Below the pieces are notes generated by a model. The model was not told where the DNA came from and made no database searches. It saw only the letters and a program-made list of their open reading frames with translations. Shown piece after piece: positions 1-8,997 of a stretch of 64,000 nucleotides of DNA (position 1 is its first letter; the number at the start of each line of letters is the position of its first letter). The stretch lies in assembly GCF_039545455.1 (NCBI RefSeq), contig NZ_CP154467.1, forward strand, positions 1,550,001 through 1,614,000, in the 5' to 3' direction. The position numbers and the translations under genes were made by a program. The DNA comes from Brucella sp. BE17 (GTDB lineage Bacteria > Pseudomonadota > Alphaproteobacteria > Rhizobiales > Rhizobiaceae).

Positions 1-1455
1 GTCGGTGACAGTGTGCACGACGCCAAGATCATGGCTGATGAAAAGATAGCTGAGGCCGAATTTCTTGCGCAGTTCCAGCATCAGTTCGAGAACCTGCGCC
101 TGAATGGATGCATCAAGCGCCGAGACGGGTTCATCGGCAATAATCAGTGCGGGACGGGTGATGAGCGCACGCGCAATTGCAATGCGCTGGCGTTGCCCGC
201 CGGAAAACTCATGCGGGTATTTTTGCGCGGCTTCTTTTGGCAACCCCACCGCTTCAAGCACCTCGTAAATCCGGGCACCGCGTTCCAAAGCGCTTGTTTG
301 CGGTTCTAATGAGACGACCGGCTCAGCAAGGATACGACCGACCTTGTGACGCGGATCGAGCGAACCGTAAGGGTCCTGAAAGATCGCCTGAAAGCCTTTA
401 CGGGCCGTGCGCAATCCTTCACGGCTCAAGGTATAAATGTCCTGTCCGGCAATCAGAACCTGTCCCGCTTGCGGCTTTTCAAGCCCCATGATGGCACGCG
501 CCAGCGTCGATTTGCCAGAACCGCTTTCGCCCACAATGCCAACACTCTCGCCTTGGGCGATCTCCAGATTGATGCCATGCAATGCCCTGACTTTCTGCTG
601 TCGGGCAAACAGCGATGTGCGCGGCAATGGATAATCGCGCACAAGGTTTTTTACTTGCAAAATGGGCTTGGTTGCAAAATGTTCTGACGGCGGCAAGTCA
701 TGTGTTTGAGGCTGCGCCAGTTCGCGCATGACGGTCTTTGTTTCACCCGCCTTGACGATACGTCCTTGCTCCATGACGGCGACACGCTCCGTCATGCGCG
801 ACACAACACCAAGATCATGGCTGATCAGCATCAGCGCCATGCCCGTCTCCTCGATCAATTCATCGAGAAGCGTCAGAATTTGTGCCTGCACCGTCACATC
901 AAGCGCTGTAGTCGGTTCGTCGGCAATCAACAGATCGGGCGCACAGGCAATGGCCATGGCAATCATCACGCGCTGGCGCTGCCCGCCGGACAGTTGATGC
1001 GGATAAAGATCAAGATCAAAGCGCGGCGCGGGCAGCCCGACACGGTCCAGCAGACGTCGCGCCTCGCGCTCGGCATTGGCACGGCTTTCGCCAAGATGCA
1101 GACGGCGTCCTTCTGTAATCTGGGCACCGATGCTTTTGACCGGATTAAGCGCCGTCATCGGCTCCTGAAAGATCATCGCCATGCGCCGTCCACGTAAGGT
1201 ACAAAGCTTGGTCTCCGGCAGGGTGATGAGGTTTTCGCCCTCAAAGCAAAGATTTCCGCTTGCGCGCATTGTTTCAGGCAACAGCCCCATCACGGCCAGT
1301 GCCGCCATGGATTTGCCGCTGCCGGACGGACCCACGATGCCGAGACGCTCGCCGCGATCAAGCGTCAGCGTGATGCCCGACAGGATATCGACGGAGCGAG
1401 CCGCGGAATGAAGTGCTACCGACAGATCTGCCAATTCAAGAAGAGGTGCGCTCAT
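1..1455 (-). CDS. Peptide-type ABC importer, fused double ATPase (3' end outside window)
   Basis: This cytoplasmic ATPase would power uptake of a peptide, opine or similar solute through the two permeases encoded just upstream. Translation from the ATG at 1455 gives two complete nucleotide-binding domains in one chain. The first has Walker A GPSGSGKS near residue 42 and signature LSGGQRQR. The second has Walker [10 protein letters not shown] near residue 307 and signature FSGGQRQR, each followed by a Walker B ending in ADEP. The two-in-one layout is that of YejF/GsiA-type subunits. The start overlaps the permease stop by 4 bases (ATGA). The reading frame is still open at base 1, so the C-terminus is missing. 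Substrate cannot be told from sequence. Confidence 0.93.
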   Translation of the reverse strand, partial: MSAPLLELADLSVALHSAARSVDILSGITLTLDRGERLGIVGPSGSGKSMAALAVMGLLPETMRASGNLCFEGENLITLPETKLCTLRGRRMAMIFQEPMTALNPVKSIGAQITEGRRLHLGESRANAEREARRLLDRVGLPAPRFDLDLYPHQLSGGQRQRVMIAMAIACAPDLLIADEPTTALDVTVQAQILTLLDELIEETGMALMLISHDLGVVSRMTERVAVMEQGRIVKAGETKTVMRELAQPQTHDLPPSEHFATKPILQVKNLVRDYPLPRTSLFARQQKVRALHGINLEIAQGESVGIVGESGSGKSTLARAIMGLEKPQAGQVLIAGQDIYTLSREGLRTARKGFQAIFQDPYGSLDPRHKVGRILAEPVVSLEPQTSALERGARIYEVLEAVGLPKEAAQKYPHEFSGGQRQRIAIARALITRPALIIADEPVSALDASIQAQVLELMLELRKKFGLSYLFISHDLGVVHTVTD

Positions 1456-2261
1456 CCTTGCCTCCGCAATCGCGGGTCGAGAATGTCGCGCAAACCATCG
1501 CCCAGCATGTTGAGGCCCAAAACGGCAAAGGTGATGGCAAGACCGGGGAAGAGCGCAAGCCACGGCGCATCGTAAATAAAGGTCTGGGCATCGTTGAGCA
1601 TCTTGCCCCAGCTTGGAGCGGGCGGCTGTGTTCCCAGTCCGACATAGGAGAGCCCCGCTTCGGCAACAATTGCCAGTGCAAACTGGATCGTCATCTGCAC
1701 AATCAGCACGTGATTGATATTGGGCAGGACATGCGACACCGTTATGGCAGCGTCGCTGCGCCCGGCACAGCGTGCCGCCAGCACATAATCACGCTGCCAT
1801 ATGCCAAGGGCTGCGCCACGCGTGACACGCGCGAAGACCGGAATGTTGAAAATACCAATGGCAATCATCGCATTGATCGCACCGGGGCCGAAAATCGCCG
1901 TGATGATGACGGCGGTCAAAAGGGCCGGAAAGGCAAAGGCCAGATCTGTCATGCGCATGACAAACCCATCCACATAACCGCCACGTGCCGCCGCAATCGC
2001 ACCCAGCGGAATACCGATCCCGGCACCGACCAGAACGGCAATCACCGATACCGCAAGCGTATTGCGTGCGCCGACCATGATCATGGAAAAAACATCGCGA
2101 CCAAAACTGTCGGTGCCAAAAAGATGGCCTAGGCCCGGTCCCTGCAACTTGTCGGCAAAATTCATTGCGGTCGGCGACCACGGCGTCCAGACGAGAGAAA
2201 CCAGCGCCATAACGGTCAATAGTGCCGTAATGCATGTGCCAAGGGTGAGATTGCGGTTCAT
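1452..2261 (-). CDS. ABC importer permease, DppC-like
   Basis: Inner-membrane permease of the peptide/nickel family, partner of the DppB-like permease encoded immediately before it. The start chosen is the ATG at 2261, giving MNRNLTLGTC and overlapping the previous stop by 4 bases; a longer frame to 2339 would run into the upstream gene. Around residue 50 the chain has the GHLFGTDSFGRDVFS motif that marks DppC-type subunits. The EAA-like cytoplasmic loop falls in the second half (GRSDAAITVSHVLPN) and the C-terminal part reads GDGLRDILDPRLR, also typical. About six membrane segments are visible. Length (269 residues) is normal for the family. Confidence 0.93.
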   Translation of the reverse strand: MNRNLTLGTCITALLTVMALVSLVWTPWSPTAMNFADKLQGPGLGHLFGTDSFGRDVFSMIMVGARNTLAVSVIAVLVGAGIGIPLGAIAAARGGYVDGFVMRMTDLAFAFPALLTAVIITAIFGPGAINAMIAIGIFNIPVFARVTRGAALGIWQRDYVLAARCAGRSDAAITVSHVLPNINHVLIVQMTIQFALAIVAEAGLSYVGLGTQPPAPSWGKMLNDAQTFIYDAPWLALFPGLAITFAVLGLNMLGDGLRDILDPRLRRQG

Positions 2262-3211
2262 CGCGCCGCCTTTGCCGAAAGACGCGGGTCGAGAAAACCA
2301 TAGATGAGATCGATGATGAAATTGACCGCGATCACGCAAGCGGCCAGCAGCGTTACCAGCGATTGCACAGTCATAAGATCACGCTGCGCGATGGCCTGAA
2401 ACACCAGACGCCCGGTGCCCGGCAGATTAAAGACATTCTCGATGATGATGGTTCCGGCCAGAAGAAACGAGAATTGCAACCCGATGATGGTGACGACCGG
2501 GATCAGCGCATTGGGGACGGCATGACGCCACAGTGCCGCCTTGCGGGTCAGCCCCTTGGCCCGCGCAGTTCGCACGAAATCCTCACCGAGTGTCTCGATG
2601 ACGGAGGAACGCGTAACGCGGGCAAGAATGGCGGCAAGCGGCAAGGCGAGCGCCAAGGCGGGCAAAACCAGAGAGCGTAGACCGTTCCAGAATCCACCCT
2701 CCCAGCCTGCGAAACCCGAAGCCGGAAACCAGCCAAGTTGCAATGCGAACAGCAGGATGAGCAGCAGTCCGAGCCAGAAATTGGGGATAGCGACCCCGAC
2801 CTGCGCCACGCCCATGGAAAGCAGATCACCCACTCTGCCGCGCCTTGAAGCTGCATAGACACCAAGCGGAATGGCGACTGCGATCGAAAGCAACATGGAC
2901 AAAAGTGCGAGCGGCAGCGTGACCATGATACGGGGACCAAGCAAGTCGCTGATCGGCACGGAATAAGTATAGCTCGTGCCGAAATCACCTTTGAGGAAAC
3001 CGCCGATCCATTCGAGATAGCGCCACCACAAAGGTTGATCAAGGCCAAGCTGCCGATGGAGGGCGGCAAGTGTTTCAGGCTCGGCATTCATGCCGAGCAT
3101 AACCGCTGCCGGATCTCCTGGCAAAAGCTGCATCAGTAAAAAGACGATGAGGGATGCCGCGAGTGTGGTCAGTAGAAGCGAGATCAGGCGAGCGGATATG
3201 TAAGCCAGCAA
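2258..3211 (-). CDS. ABC importer permease, DppB-like
   Basis: First of two inner-membrane permeases of the peptide importer. At 317 residues it matches DppB/OppB subunits. The N-terminal membrane helix is followed by the family's LLPGDPAAVMLG segment near residue 30. The permease core ends with the EAA-type loop (VRTARAKGLTRKAALWRHAVPNAL). The last residues (IYGFLDPRLSAKAAR) are also typical. It starts 6 bases after the stop of the binding-protein gene and overlaps the next permease by 4 bases, so the four genes form one tight operon transcribed leftward. The substrate is set by the binding protein and remains unknown. Confidence 0.93.
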   Translation of the reverse strand: MLAYISARLISLLLTTLAASLIVFLLMQLLPGDPAAVMLGMNAEPETLAALHRQLGLDQPLWWRYLEWIGGFLKGDFGTSYTYSVPISDLLGPRIMVTLPLALLSMLLSIAVAIPLGVYAASRRGRVGDLLSMGVAQVGVAIPNFWLGLLLILLFALQLGWFPASGFAGWEGGFWNGLRSLVLPALALALPLAAILARVTRSSVIETLGEDFVRTARAKGLTRKAALWRHAVPNALIPVVTIIGLQFSFLLAGTIIIENVFNLPGTGRLVFQAIAQRDLMTVQSLVTLLAACVIAVNFIIDLIYGFLDPRLSAKAAR

Positions 3212-3217
3212 GGCGAC

Positions 3218-4693
3218 CTACTCCCAATAGGCTTGTGTCAGGTCATCCGCCGGGATCGGCATGTTCTTCCACAGACCTTTGACTTTTTTATTCCAGACGC
3301 CGATTTTCGGTAGCGCATAAAGAAAAATATTAGGCGTGTCTGCAGCGAGCTTCTCCTGCAGTTTTTTGACAAGCTGCAATTGCTCTTCGTCGCTCCCTGC
3401 TTCTGCATAGGCCTTGTAGAGCGCCTTATAGTCGGCGTTGTCATAATTGAAGTAATAGCTGTCCCGCGCATAGATATCGAGGTCGCGTGCCTCGGTATGC
3501 GCGATGATCGTGGCGTCATAATCGGAACGTTTGAATACCTGATCGAGCCATTGCGCGAATTCAATCGGCACCAGATTGACCTGAATACCCACTTCCGCCA
3601 ACATGGCCGCAATGATCTCGCCACCGCGCCGCGCATAAACCGGCGGTGGCAATGTGACGGTGATGCGGGTTCCAGATGCAACCCCTGCTTCCTGCAAAAG
3701 CTTTTTTGCCTTGGCAGGATCATAGGGATAGGTTTGCGCAAGATCGATAAAGCCTGGATCGACCGGTGCATAATGCGAGCCGATGGGCGTGCCAACGCCC
3801 GAATAAGTGCCGTCAATCAGCGCCTTTGTGTCGATGGCGTGGGCAAGAGCCTGCCGTACCTTGATATTATTAAAGGGCGCTTTGGCATTGTTGAGCGCCA
3901 GCAAGACCTTGCCTGCGCTATCGCCCACTTCGACATGCAATTTATCGTCATTCCTGAAACGATTGATGAGTTCAGGCGCCTGAAACATGGGGAAGGCATC
4001 AATGTCACCGGCAAGCATCGCTGCTGCCGCAGCTGTTGGATCGCTTACAAAACGAAACGTGACAGCGGAGAGTTTTGCAGGTTCACCCCAATAATCGGGA
4101 TTGCGCTCCAGCTCGACCCGGTCTCCCTGCACCCAACGCTTGAAACGAAACGGCCCCGTGCCGATCGGTTTGGTCTTGTTGGTTGCTGCCGATTGTGGCG
4201 CAATCATCACCGCGTCGCCCCAGCCCATATTAAACAGGAAGTTTGAAGCCGGTCGTTTCAGCGTGATAACAGCCGTTGTCGCATCGGGACATTGCGTAGT
4301 GGCAATCGGTTCAAACAGGCCTTTTTGCGCATTGGTGGAATCGGAGGCCACAGCACGCTCATAGGAAAATTTCACAACCGCGCAATCAAAGGGCGTACCA
4401 TCGTGGAACTGGACGCCTTCCTGCAGTTTGAACCGGTAAGTCAGCTTGTCATCGGATACGGTCCAGCTTTCAGCCAGCAGCGGTTTTACCGTTCCATCCT
4501 CGGCAATCCGCACCAGGCCTTCATAGAGATTGGCATAGGTCACCTGCCGTATGCCGGCGGCAGCATTGGCGGTCGGGTCCAGCCCCGGCGGTTCCAGCAC
4601 TTCGCCGACGATCAGCGTATCTTTTGCAAAGACACCATTGATGGATGCCAGCATGATCGCTGTCACAAGCGTCGCGTTCAGCAGATGGCCCAT
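3218..4693 (-). CDS. ABC importer periplasmic substrate-binding protein (SBP family 5)
   Basis: Captures the solute in the periplasm and delivers it to the two permeases. The ATG at 4693 is chosen because it is preceded by a strong GGGGAG ribosome site and starts a clean signal peptide (MGHLLNATLVTAIMLASINGVFAKD, cut after about residue 23). An upstream GTG frame to 4864 would add 57 unlikely residues. The mature protein has the family 5 pattern: an early YEGLVR segment, LAESWTV, FHDGTPF near residue 97, and a late lysine-rich end. About 490 residues is typical. It is the first gene of the operon and is divergent from the MFS exporter. Peptides, opines or glutathione are all possible ligands. 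Confidence 0.93.
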   Translation of the reverse strand: MGHLLNATLVTAIMLASINGVFAKDTLIVGEVLEPPGLDPTANAAAGIRQVTYANLYEGLVRIAEDGTVKPLLAESWTVSDDKLTYRFKLQEGVQFHDGTPFDCAVVKFSYERAVASDSTNAQKGLFEPIATTQCPDATTAVITLKRPASNFLFNMGWGDAVMIAPQSAATNKTKPIGTGPFRFKRWVQGDRVELERNPDYWGEPAKLSAVTFRFVSDPTAAAAAMLAGDIDAFPMFQAPELINRFRNDDKLHVEVGDSAGKVLLALNNAKAPFNNIKVRQALAHAIDTKALIDGTYSGVGTPIGSHYAPVDPGFIDLAQTYPYDPAKAKKLLQEAGVASGTRITVTLPPPVYARRGGEIIAAMLAEVGIQVNLVPIEFAQWLDQVFKRSDYDATIIAHTEARDLDIYARDSYYFNYDNADYKALYKAYAEAGSDEEQLQLVKKLQEKLAADTPNIFLYALPKIGVWNKKVKGLWKNMPIPADDLTQAYWE

Positions 4694-4867
4694 AGCTCCC
4701 CTCACTCCTGTATACTCTAATGTAACCGCCACCGTTTCAGTTGCTTCGCACGCTTTTAACAGCTGACAGGGAATAATTATAGGTTCCAAGGTTTTGAGAC
4801 CTTTACATTCGGGGCAAGGTTCGTGACAACGTTTCCTATACAGAGCATCCGGTCCGTTCTGCACCTT
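4694..4867. promoter_or_regulatory. Divergent promoter region between ABC importer and MFS exporter
   Basis: About 170 bases separate the oppositely directed starts of the binding-protein gene and the exporter, so both promoters must lie here unless the exporter start is further downstream. The stretch is AT-richer than the flanks. No operator palindrome was identified with confidence, and no regulator gene lies next to it. Confidence 0.4.
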
Positions 4868-6268
4868 ATGTCATTACCGGTTGGTGAAATGAAGCACGAA
4901 ATTGCTATTCAAAAAGGTCCATCCGCAGCGCTCGATGGATTGCCGAAGCCGCGTATTTACTGGGCTTGGGCGACCCTGATGGTGGGTTTGACATTGGCGG
5001 TTGTGGACGGGACAATCGCCAGTGTCGCCTTGCCGACAATCGCCGCTCATTTTTCCGCAGGTCCCGCCGCCTCCATCTGGATCGTGAATGGGTATCAGCT
5101 CGCAATCGTGATCAGCCTGCTGCCACTTGCGGTTCTTGGTGAGATTTACGGCTATCGCCGCGTGTATCTTTTGGGTGTTTCCCTGTTCACCGTCGCTTCG
5201 ATCGCCTGCGTGTTTGCACGCTCACTGGAAGTACTCACCCTTGCCCGCATCGTACAGGGGTTCGGAGCGGCTGGGCTTATGAGTGTCAATACAGCACTTT
5301 TACGCTATATAGTTCCTCAAGCAAAATTCGGCACGGCAATCGGTGTTAACGCCCTTGTCGTCGCCCTGTCCTCAACGATCGGACCAACACTTGCCGGTGT
5401 TATCTTGTCATGGTTCACCTGGCCGTGGCTGTTTGCGATCAACATTCCCTTAGGCGTTGCCGCGGTTGCCATGGGTATCGTGAGCCTACCGGAAAATGAT
5501 CGTTCTCAACGCAAATTCGATATCGTCAGCGCGATATTGAGCGCTCTCATGATCGGGCTTCTGGTGACGACAATCGACAGCGCTGGCAGCGATGAAGGCT
5601 ATGGCATTGTCTTGCTTCAAGCCGTTTTATGTCTTGGGGCTGGAATCTGGCTTACCCGCCGATCCTTGCGCATGCCCGAACCGCTGCTGCCGCTCGATCT
5701 GCTGCGCATTCCGGTGTTCACGCTGTCATTGTGCACCTCGATCATGTCGTTTCTGGCACAAATGATGGCATTCATCTCCCTGCCGTTTCTGTTTCAAACC
5801 GTATTCGGTTTCAAGCCCATCGAGGTCGGCTTTCTCATGATGCCCTGGCCCATTGCGCTGGCACTGGTGGCGCCGCTTTCCGGCAAGTTATCCGATAAAC
5901 ACTCACCAGCGATTCTTGGGCTCTTGGGACTCATAACCTTTGCGACCGGCCTGGCATTGATGGGTATGCTGCCTCCCCAGCCGACGATTGCCGATATTAG
6001 CTGGCGCATGGCCATCTGCGGCATTGGTTTCGGGCTGTTTCAGCCCCCCAACAATCGCTTGATCATGGCGTCCACTCCTCGCTCCCGCAGCGGGGCTGGA
6101 AGTGGTATGCTCGGCACTGCGCGGCTGCTGGGGCAATCGCTTGGTGCGGCTTTTGTCGCTCTCTTGATGGCAAAATGGGGGGTAGCAGGGATACCCTCCA
6201 TGCTGCTTATCGCTTCAGGCTTTGCCTTGCTCGCTTCCCTGATCAGCGCGTCGCGGCTCAAACGTTGA
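4868..6268 (+). CDS. MFS drug-type exporter, DHA2 (EmrB/QacA) family
   Basis: Inner-membrane proton-driven exporter of the 14-helix DHA2 class, likely moving drugs, dyes or metabolites outward. The first helix carries the diagnostic VVDGTIASVALPTIA segment, and motif A reads LGEIYGYRRVYLLG. Motif C-like GPTLAGVI follows in helix 5. About 14 hydrophobic segments span 466 residues, as expected. The start is uncertain. ATG at 4868 is used here; a GTG at 4823 overlaps the divergent gene and another ATG lies at 4889, none with a strong ribosome site. No membrane-fusion partner (EmrA-like) is adjacent. The substrate is unknown. Confidence 0.87.
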   Translation: MSLPVGEMKHEIAIQKGPSAALDGLPKPRIYWAWATLMVGLTLAVVDGTIASVALPTIAAHFSAGPAASIWIVNGYQLAIVISLLPLAVLGEIYGYRRVYLLGVSLFTVASIACVFARSLEVLTLARIVQGFGAAGLMSVNTALLRYIVPQAKFGTAIGVNALVVALSSTIGPTLAGVILSWFTWPWLFAINIPLGVAAVAMGIVSLPENDRSQRKFDIVSAILSALMIGLLVTTIDSAGSDEGYGIVLLQAVLCLGAGIWLTRRSLRMPEPLLPLDLLRIPVFTLSLCTSIMSFLAQMMAFISLPFLFQTVFGFKPIEVGFLMMPWPIALALVAPLSGKLSDKHSPAILGLLGLITFATGLALMGMLPPQPTIADISWRMAICGIGFGLFQPPNNRLIMASTPRSRSGAGSGMLGTARLLGQSLGAAFVALLMAKWGVAGIPSMLLIASGFALLASLISASRLKR

Positions 6269-6410
6269 ATAGTCGACCGAGACTTACCCTCATCCACAGG
6301 GATAAAAAATCTTATGTCCGAGCGCAGTTTCTCTGTTGCAATCTACAACGCGTTGGTTCATATACCGCCTGCCTGACAGAGATGATTTGTCTCCGGAAAG
6401 ACTGGCGCGA

Positions 6411-6485
6411 GCGGGTGTAGCTCAGGGGTAGAGCACAACCTTGCCAAGGTTGGGGTCGAGGGTTCGAATCCCTTCGCCCGCTCCA
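6411..6485 (+). tRNA. tRNA-Gly (anticodon GCC)
   Basis: The cloverleaf can be drawn directly. The acceptor arm GCGGGTG pairs with CGCCCGC, the anticodon arm is CAACC/GGTTG around the loop TTGCCAA with anticodon GCC at 6443-6445, and the T-arm carries GGTTCGAATCC. The discriminator base is T and the CCA end is encoded at 6483-6485. It is followed by a short T-rich stretch. Confidence 0.97.
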
Positions 6486-6595
6486 GTTTTATTAAAAATC
6501 CTTTCTAGTTATAAAAATTAGATATCGCGTTCGGTATCACTGGCTGGTGATGACGCGATAATTGAGTGCTGGTTGCGCAAATACGTTGGGATCTT

Positions 6596-7234
6596 ATGGC
6601 CAAGGACCAGATGCACAAAAAGACTGCTCGATACGCAAAGCATGATGACGCGTACTGGCTGGATACACCCCAGCGCTATGGACTTATCAGCCGAGCAATG
6701 CATTGGGGCATGGCCTATTTGCTGATCTGGCAGTTTTTCTCGATCTTATTGTGGAAGGGTTTTGGCCCGGCGGAATGGGTAAAGACCGTCACCAGCTTCG
6801 GACCTTATCATGGCACTGTTGGACTTCTGGTATTCCTGCTCGTCATCCTGCGTGCCGTGTGGGCATGGATCAACCGAACCAAACGCCCGCCTCACGAAAA
6901 CGGAACAATAGGCTTGGCCGCACGTGCTGGCCATATAGCTCTCTATCTTTTGATGTTCGCGATCCCGACACTTGCCCTGTTACGGGCATATGGCAATGGC
7001 AAAGGCTGGAATCCCTGGGGTCTGCCGTTGATCCCAGCGACCGGTGAAGAGCGCGTATGGCTGATTGCTCCCGCCAACGCGCTGCATAGCACATTGTCGT
7101 GGCTGCTTGCTGCACTGATCGCAGGGCACATCATAATGGCATTTTTTCACGCGATCATTCGAAAAGACGGCATCTTTTCGCGCATGGCGGGACCATTGCG
7201 CAAACGGTCCCGCAGCGTATCAGGCAGAATATGA
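6596..7234 (+). CDS. Cytochrome b561 family protein
   Basis: Four-helix inner-membrane di-haem b protein expected to pass electrons between the quinone pool and a periplasmic or membrane partner. The likely haem-ligand histidines are visible: ISRAMHW at the start of helix 1, GPYHGTVGLL in helix 2, and a pair in the last helices (LHSTLSW and AGHIIMAFFH). The start at 6596 (MAKDQMHKK) is preferred over an in-frame ATG 30 bases earlier; ribosome sites are weak for both. The C-terminus is basic and cytoplasmic. The 212-residue length fits YceJ/CybB-type proteins. It stands alone downstream of tRNA-Gly, with no adjacent catalytic partner. Confidence 0.85.
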   Translation: MAKDQMHKKTARYAKHDDAYWLDTPQRYGLISRAMHWGMAYLLIWQFFSILLWKGFGPAEWVKTVTSFGPYHGTVGLLVFLLVILRAVWAWINRTKRPPHENGTIGLAARAGHIALYLLMFAIPTLALLRAYGNGKGWNPWGLPLIPATGEERVWLIAPANALHSTLSWLLAALIAGHIIMAFFHAIIRKDGIFSRMAGPLRKRSRSVSGRI

Positions 7235-7273
7235 TCCACCAGATGCCGGGATTGAATACCTAGCACCCTCTTC

Positions 7274-7489
7274 TCACCGACCCCGGTTATGCGTGCGCTC
7301 ATAAAGCTCGCGCACCATGCCGCTCGCCGTTTTTTCGAATAGAAACGGCAGGATAGCATGAATCAAAGCGGCAAAAGCCGCAAGGAATAGCTTCAACGAG
7401 AACCGACCGGCGAAAAGCATGTGCTCGAAATAGGTCTCATCCACCGAAGCCGGATGCTCTGTAAAAAGTCGGCTGATATTTTTGGTCAT
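7274..7489 (-). CDS. Small DUF6356-like membrane protein
   Basis: A 71-residue protein beginning MTKNISRLFTEHPASVDETY at the ATG at 7489, which is preceded by a GGGAGAA ribosome site. The layout is a short polar N-terminus with the HPxSVxExYxEH pattern, one hydrophobic segment (roughly residues 32-50), and a basic tail. This pattern recalls the DUF6356 family, which has no assigned function. It is read leftward between cytochrome b561 and the Lrp-type regulator and is divergent from the latter across about 140 bases. Family assignment is from memory of the pattern, so moderate. Confidence 0.68.
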   Translation of the reverse strand: MTKNISRLFTEHPASVDETYFEHMLFAGRFSLKLFLAAFAALIHAILPFLFEKTASGMVRELYERTHNRGR

Positions 7490-7629
7490 AAAATATTCTC
7501 CCATCACATTTGAAAATTTATTCAGTTCGCTGCTATAGGCCCACCATGCCTCCATGTTAGCAAAACCAGAACAAATGAAATCTCAAATTATTCTTGAATA
7601 TTGTATTTAATTGGGACAAATATCCCTAT

Positions 7630-8103
7630 ATGACCAACATTATTGACGATATAGACCGTAAAATTCTTGTCGAACTGCAAAAAGACGGTACGCTTTCCGT
7701 CGATTCTCTTTCCGAGCGTGTCACCCTGTCGCGTAACGCCTGCTGGCGACGGGTCAAGCGGATGGAAGACGATGGCGTCATCAAGGCACGTGTCGCACTG
7801 GTGGATGCTGAGATGGCGGGTTGCGGTCTTTCCGTGTTCATTCTGGTGCGAACATCCAGCCATGATCCCGACTGGCTCACGGTATTTCGCAACGCCATGC
7901 ACCGTTTTCCTGAAATCATCGGCGTCTACCGCATGACCGGAGATCTCGACTATGTGCTGAAAGCGCGCGTCAGCGACGTCAAAGCCTATGACCGTCTCTA
8001 TCAGCGGCTAATAGCCAGCGTTCCGCTTTCCGATGTATCAGCTTCTTTTGTCATGGAGGAAATCAAGGAGACGACAGCCATTCCGCTATATGGAGACATT
8101 TAA
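7630..8103 (+). CDS. Lrp/AsnC family transcriptional regulator
   Basis: Cytoplasmic DNA-binding regulator of the feast/famine class. The first 60 residues hold the winged helix-turn-helix (DDIDRKILVELQKDGTLSV, then LSRNACWRRVKRMEDDGVI). The second half is the RAM ligand-binding and oligomerisation fold, with the family's VTGDYDYVL equivalent read here as MTGDLDYVLKARV. The ATG at 7630 gives MTNIIDDIDRKI and a normal length of 157 residues; an upstream ATG at 7594 would add 12 residues not seen in the family. The likely target by position is the divergent DUF6356-like gene or an unlinked amino-acid gene. The effector is unknown. Confidence 0.9.
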   Translation: MTNIIDDIDRKILVELQKDGTLSVDSLSERVTLSRNACWRRVKRMEDDGVIKARVALVDAEMAGCGLSVFILVRTSSHDPDWLTVFRNAMHRFPEIIGVYRMTGDLDYVLKARVSDVKAYDRLYQRLIASVPLSDVSASFVMEEIKETTAIPLYGDI

Positions 8104-8222
8104 GCGTATAAGCATCATATGAACCGACTATCGTTTGCAAATCGGCAAATAGGCGGTACACCTTTGAAGCGTTTTCGCGTATGAGCGTTGCCAATGAAAT
8201 TCCCAACAGGAAAGGCCCTCTC

Positions 8223-8690
8223 ATGACAGCAGTATCTGCTCCCGCGCTTGGCATTATTCGTCTGGAACATGCTAACGGCCTTGAATTACCTGCTTATGAA
8301 ACATCCGGCTCAGCAGGTATGGATTTGCGCGCGGCAGTAGCCGAAGACCGGCAGATCGTGCTCCTGCCGGGTCGGCGCACACTGGTGCCGACCGGTCTCA
8401 TCTTTGAAATTCCGCAAGGCTATGAGGTCCAGATACGCCCGCGCTCCGGCCTCGCCTTCAAAAGCGGCATCACCTGCCTCAATACACCCGGAACGATCGA
8501 TTCCGATTATCGTGGGGAGGTGAAAATCCTGCTCATCAATCTTGGAGAAGACGATTTCCGCATAGAGCGCGGCATGCGGATTGCACAGGCTGTTTTTGCG
8601 CCCGTCGTGCAAGCCTTAATCGAAGAGCGCACGACGATTACAGATACGGAACGCGGAGCCGGTGGGTTTGGCTCGACCGGAACAGCGTGA
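8223..8690 (+). CDS. dut: dUTP diphosphatase
   Basis: Hydrolyses dUTP to dUMP and pyrophosphate, keeping uracil out of DNA and supplying dTMP synthesis. All five trimeric dUTPase motifs can be read in order: [36 protein letters not shown] and the C-terminal [10 protein letters not shown] that closes over the active site. The ATG at 8223 is used because AGGAAAGG lies just upstream, giving 155 residues. A further in-frame ATG at 8181 is less likely. A rho-independent terminator follows at 8712-8738. Confidence 0.96.
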   Translation: MTAVSAPALGIIRLEHANGLELPAYETSGSAGMDLRAAVAEDRQIVLLPGRRTLVPTGLIFEIPQGYEVQIRPRSGLAFKSGITCLNTPGTIDSDYRGEVKILLINLGEDDFRIERGMRIAQAVFAPVVQALIEERTTITDTERGAGGFGSTGTA

Positions 8691-8711
8691 CCGAAAATAG
8701 CGCTCTAAAAT

Positions 8712-8738
8712 AAAAAGCCGGTTCACACCGGCTTTTTT
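8712..8738 (+). terminator. Rho-independent terminator of dut
   Basis: The stem AAAGCCGG / CCGGCTTT closes a short TTCACA loop and is followed by a run of T, 22 bases after the dut stop. Confidence 0.9.
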
Positions 8739-8997
8739 CAGATTTCAAGAAACAATCAAATAAACCTCCCAAAATCTTGCGTCTCTATTGCGGAACTGCA
8801 GGCAGTTTCTTCATTTCATGACAAATATTTAAGATGAAATCCTCGTTGTAGACATTTACATACCACAAATGCGCTTTATCGCTGTGCGGGTTTGGTAGAA
8901 ACGATTTCTTGCTTGTACCGATTTGCTAATGGTGATTTTCGTCAGTCAGCCTAGTAATAGCGCGTCTTGAAACTTTTCGAATTGCAGAGGTTGTCCG
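8739..8997. promoter_or_regulatory. AT-rich leader/promoter region of macA with a 14-base inverted repeat
   Basis: About 260 bases without a gene. An inverted repeat AACTGC-N2-GCAGTT lies at 8794-8807, about 190 bases before the macA start, and could be an operator for a TetR/MarR-type regulator. No such regulator is next to it, so the assignment is only a suggestion. A usable ribosome site (GCAGAGG) precedes the TTG start at 8998. Confidence 0.35.
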
